Part shown: positions 6,744-6,776 of the stretch, in pieces
Layout of the letters: each line of letters opens with the position of its first letter
How positions within the stretch are numbered: the stretch's first letter is position 1
NCBI GenBank assembly: GCA_021778375.1
Contig: JAJYCM010000147.1
Span: 1 to 6,776, forward strand
Origin: Bacteroidota bacterium
Lineage (GTDB): Bacteria > Bacteroidota > Ignavibacteria > Ignavibacteriales > Ignavibacteriaceae
Direction of reading: 5' to 3'
DNA length: 6,776 nucleotides
Made by a program: the position numbers and the translations under genes
Notes under the pieces: generated by a model
Seen by the model: only the letters and a program-made list of their open reading frames with translations
Database searches by the model: none
Told to the model about the DNA's origin: nothing

Positions 6744-6776
6744 TTTTAATCCATAATTTGTAAAAAATTCTTTCCC

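Overview
The window is 6.8 kb of an AT-rich bacterial chromosome with ordinary, densely packed genes. The protein styles (a lipoprotein followed by a glycine-rich hydrophobic tail, a LAT-like amino-acid permease, a short-form phosphotransacetylase) and the A/T-rich gene starts, several with weak or no Shine-Dalgarno, fit the Bacteroidota/Chlorobi/Ignavibacteria group. That assignment is inference; there is no rRNA or other phylogenetic marker here. I saw no mobile element, CRISPR array, tRNA, rRNA or phage gene, and no clear sign of recent transfer.

Left part (1-2158, plus strand): the 3' part of a dienelactone-hydrolase-family gene with a complete Cys-Asp-His triad, closed by a strong intrinsic terminator, and then malQ (4-alpha-glucanotransferase) with all three GH77 catalytic carboxylates. 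Four bases after malQ comes an uncharacterised multi-pass membrane protein (2163-3302) whose layout resembles GT-C glycosyltransferases. The two are probably co-transcribed and perhaps translationally coupled.

Middle (3303-4248): a 265-bp gap up to the preferred start at 3568 carries a second terminator-like hairpin that can be replaced by an alternative hairpin, just ahead of a small lipoprotein gene. That protein contains an apparent internal duplication and a C-terminal pair of glycine-rich hydrophobic segments. Its function is unknown.

Right part (4295-6743, minus strand, convergent with the left part): pta (phosphate acetyltransferase) followed by an APC-superfamily amino-acid permease. 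The permease has a good sigma-70-type promoter of its own in the 112-bp gap, with short inverted repeats around the -10 and in the leader.

The recognisable metabolism is alpha-glucan/maltodextrin remodelling (malQ), acetyl-CoA to acetyl-phosphate overflow or energy metabolism (pta) and amino-acid uptake. This is compatible with a heterotroph living on polysaccharides and amino acids. I do not see a novel multi-gene system. The most interesting items are small: the mutually exclusive hairpins before the lipoprotein gene, the operator-like repeats before the permease, the duplicated lipoprotein module, and the GT-C-like gene tied to malQ.
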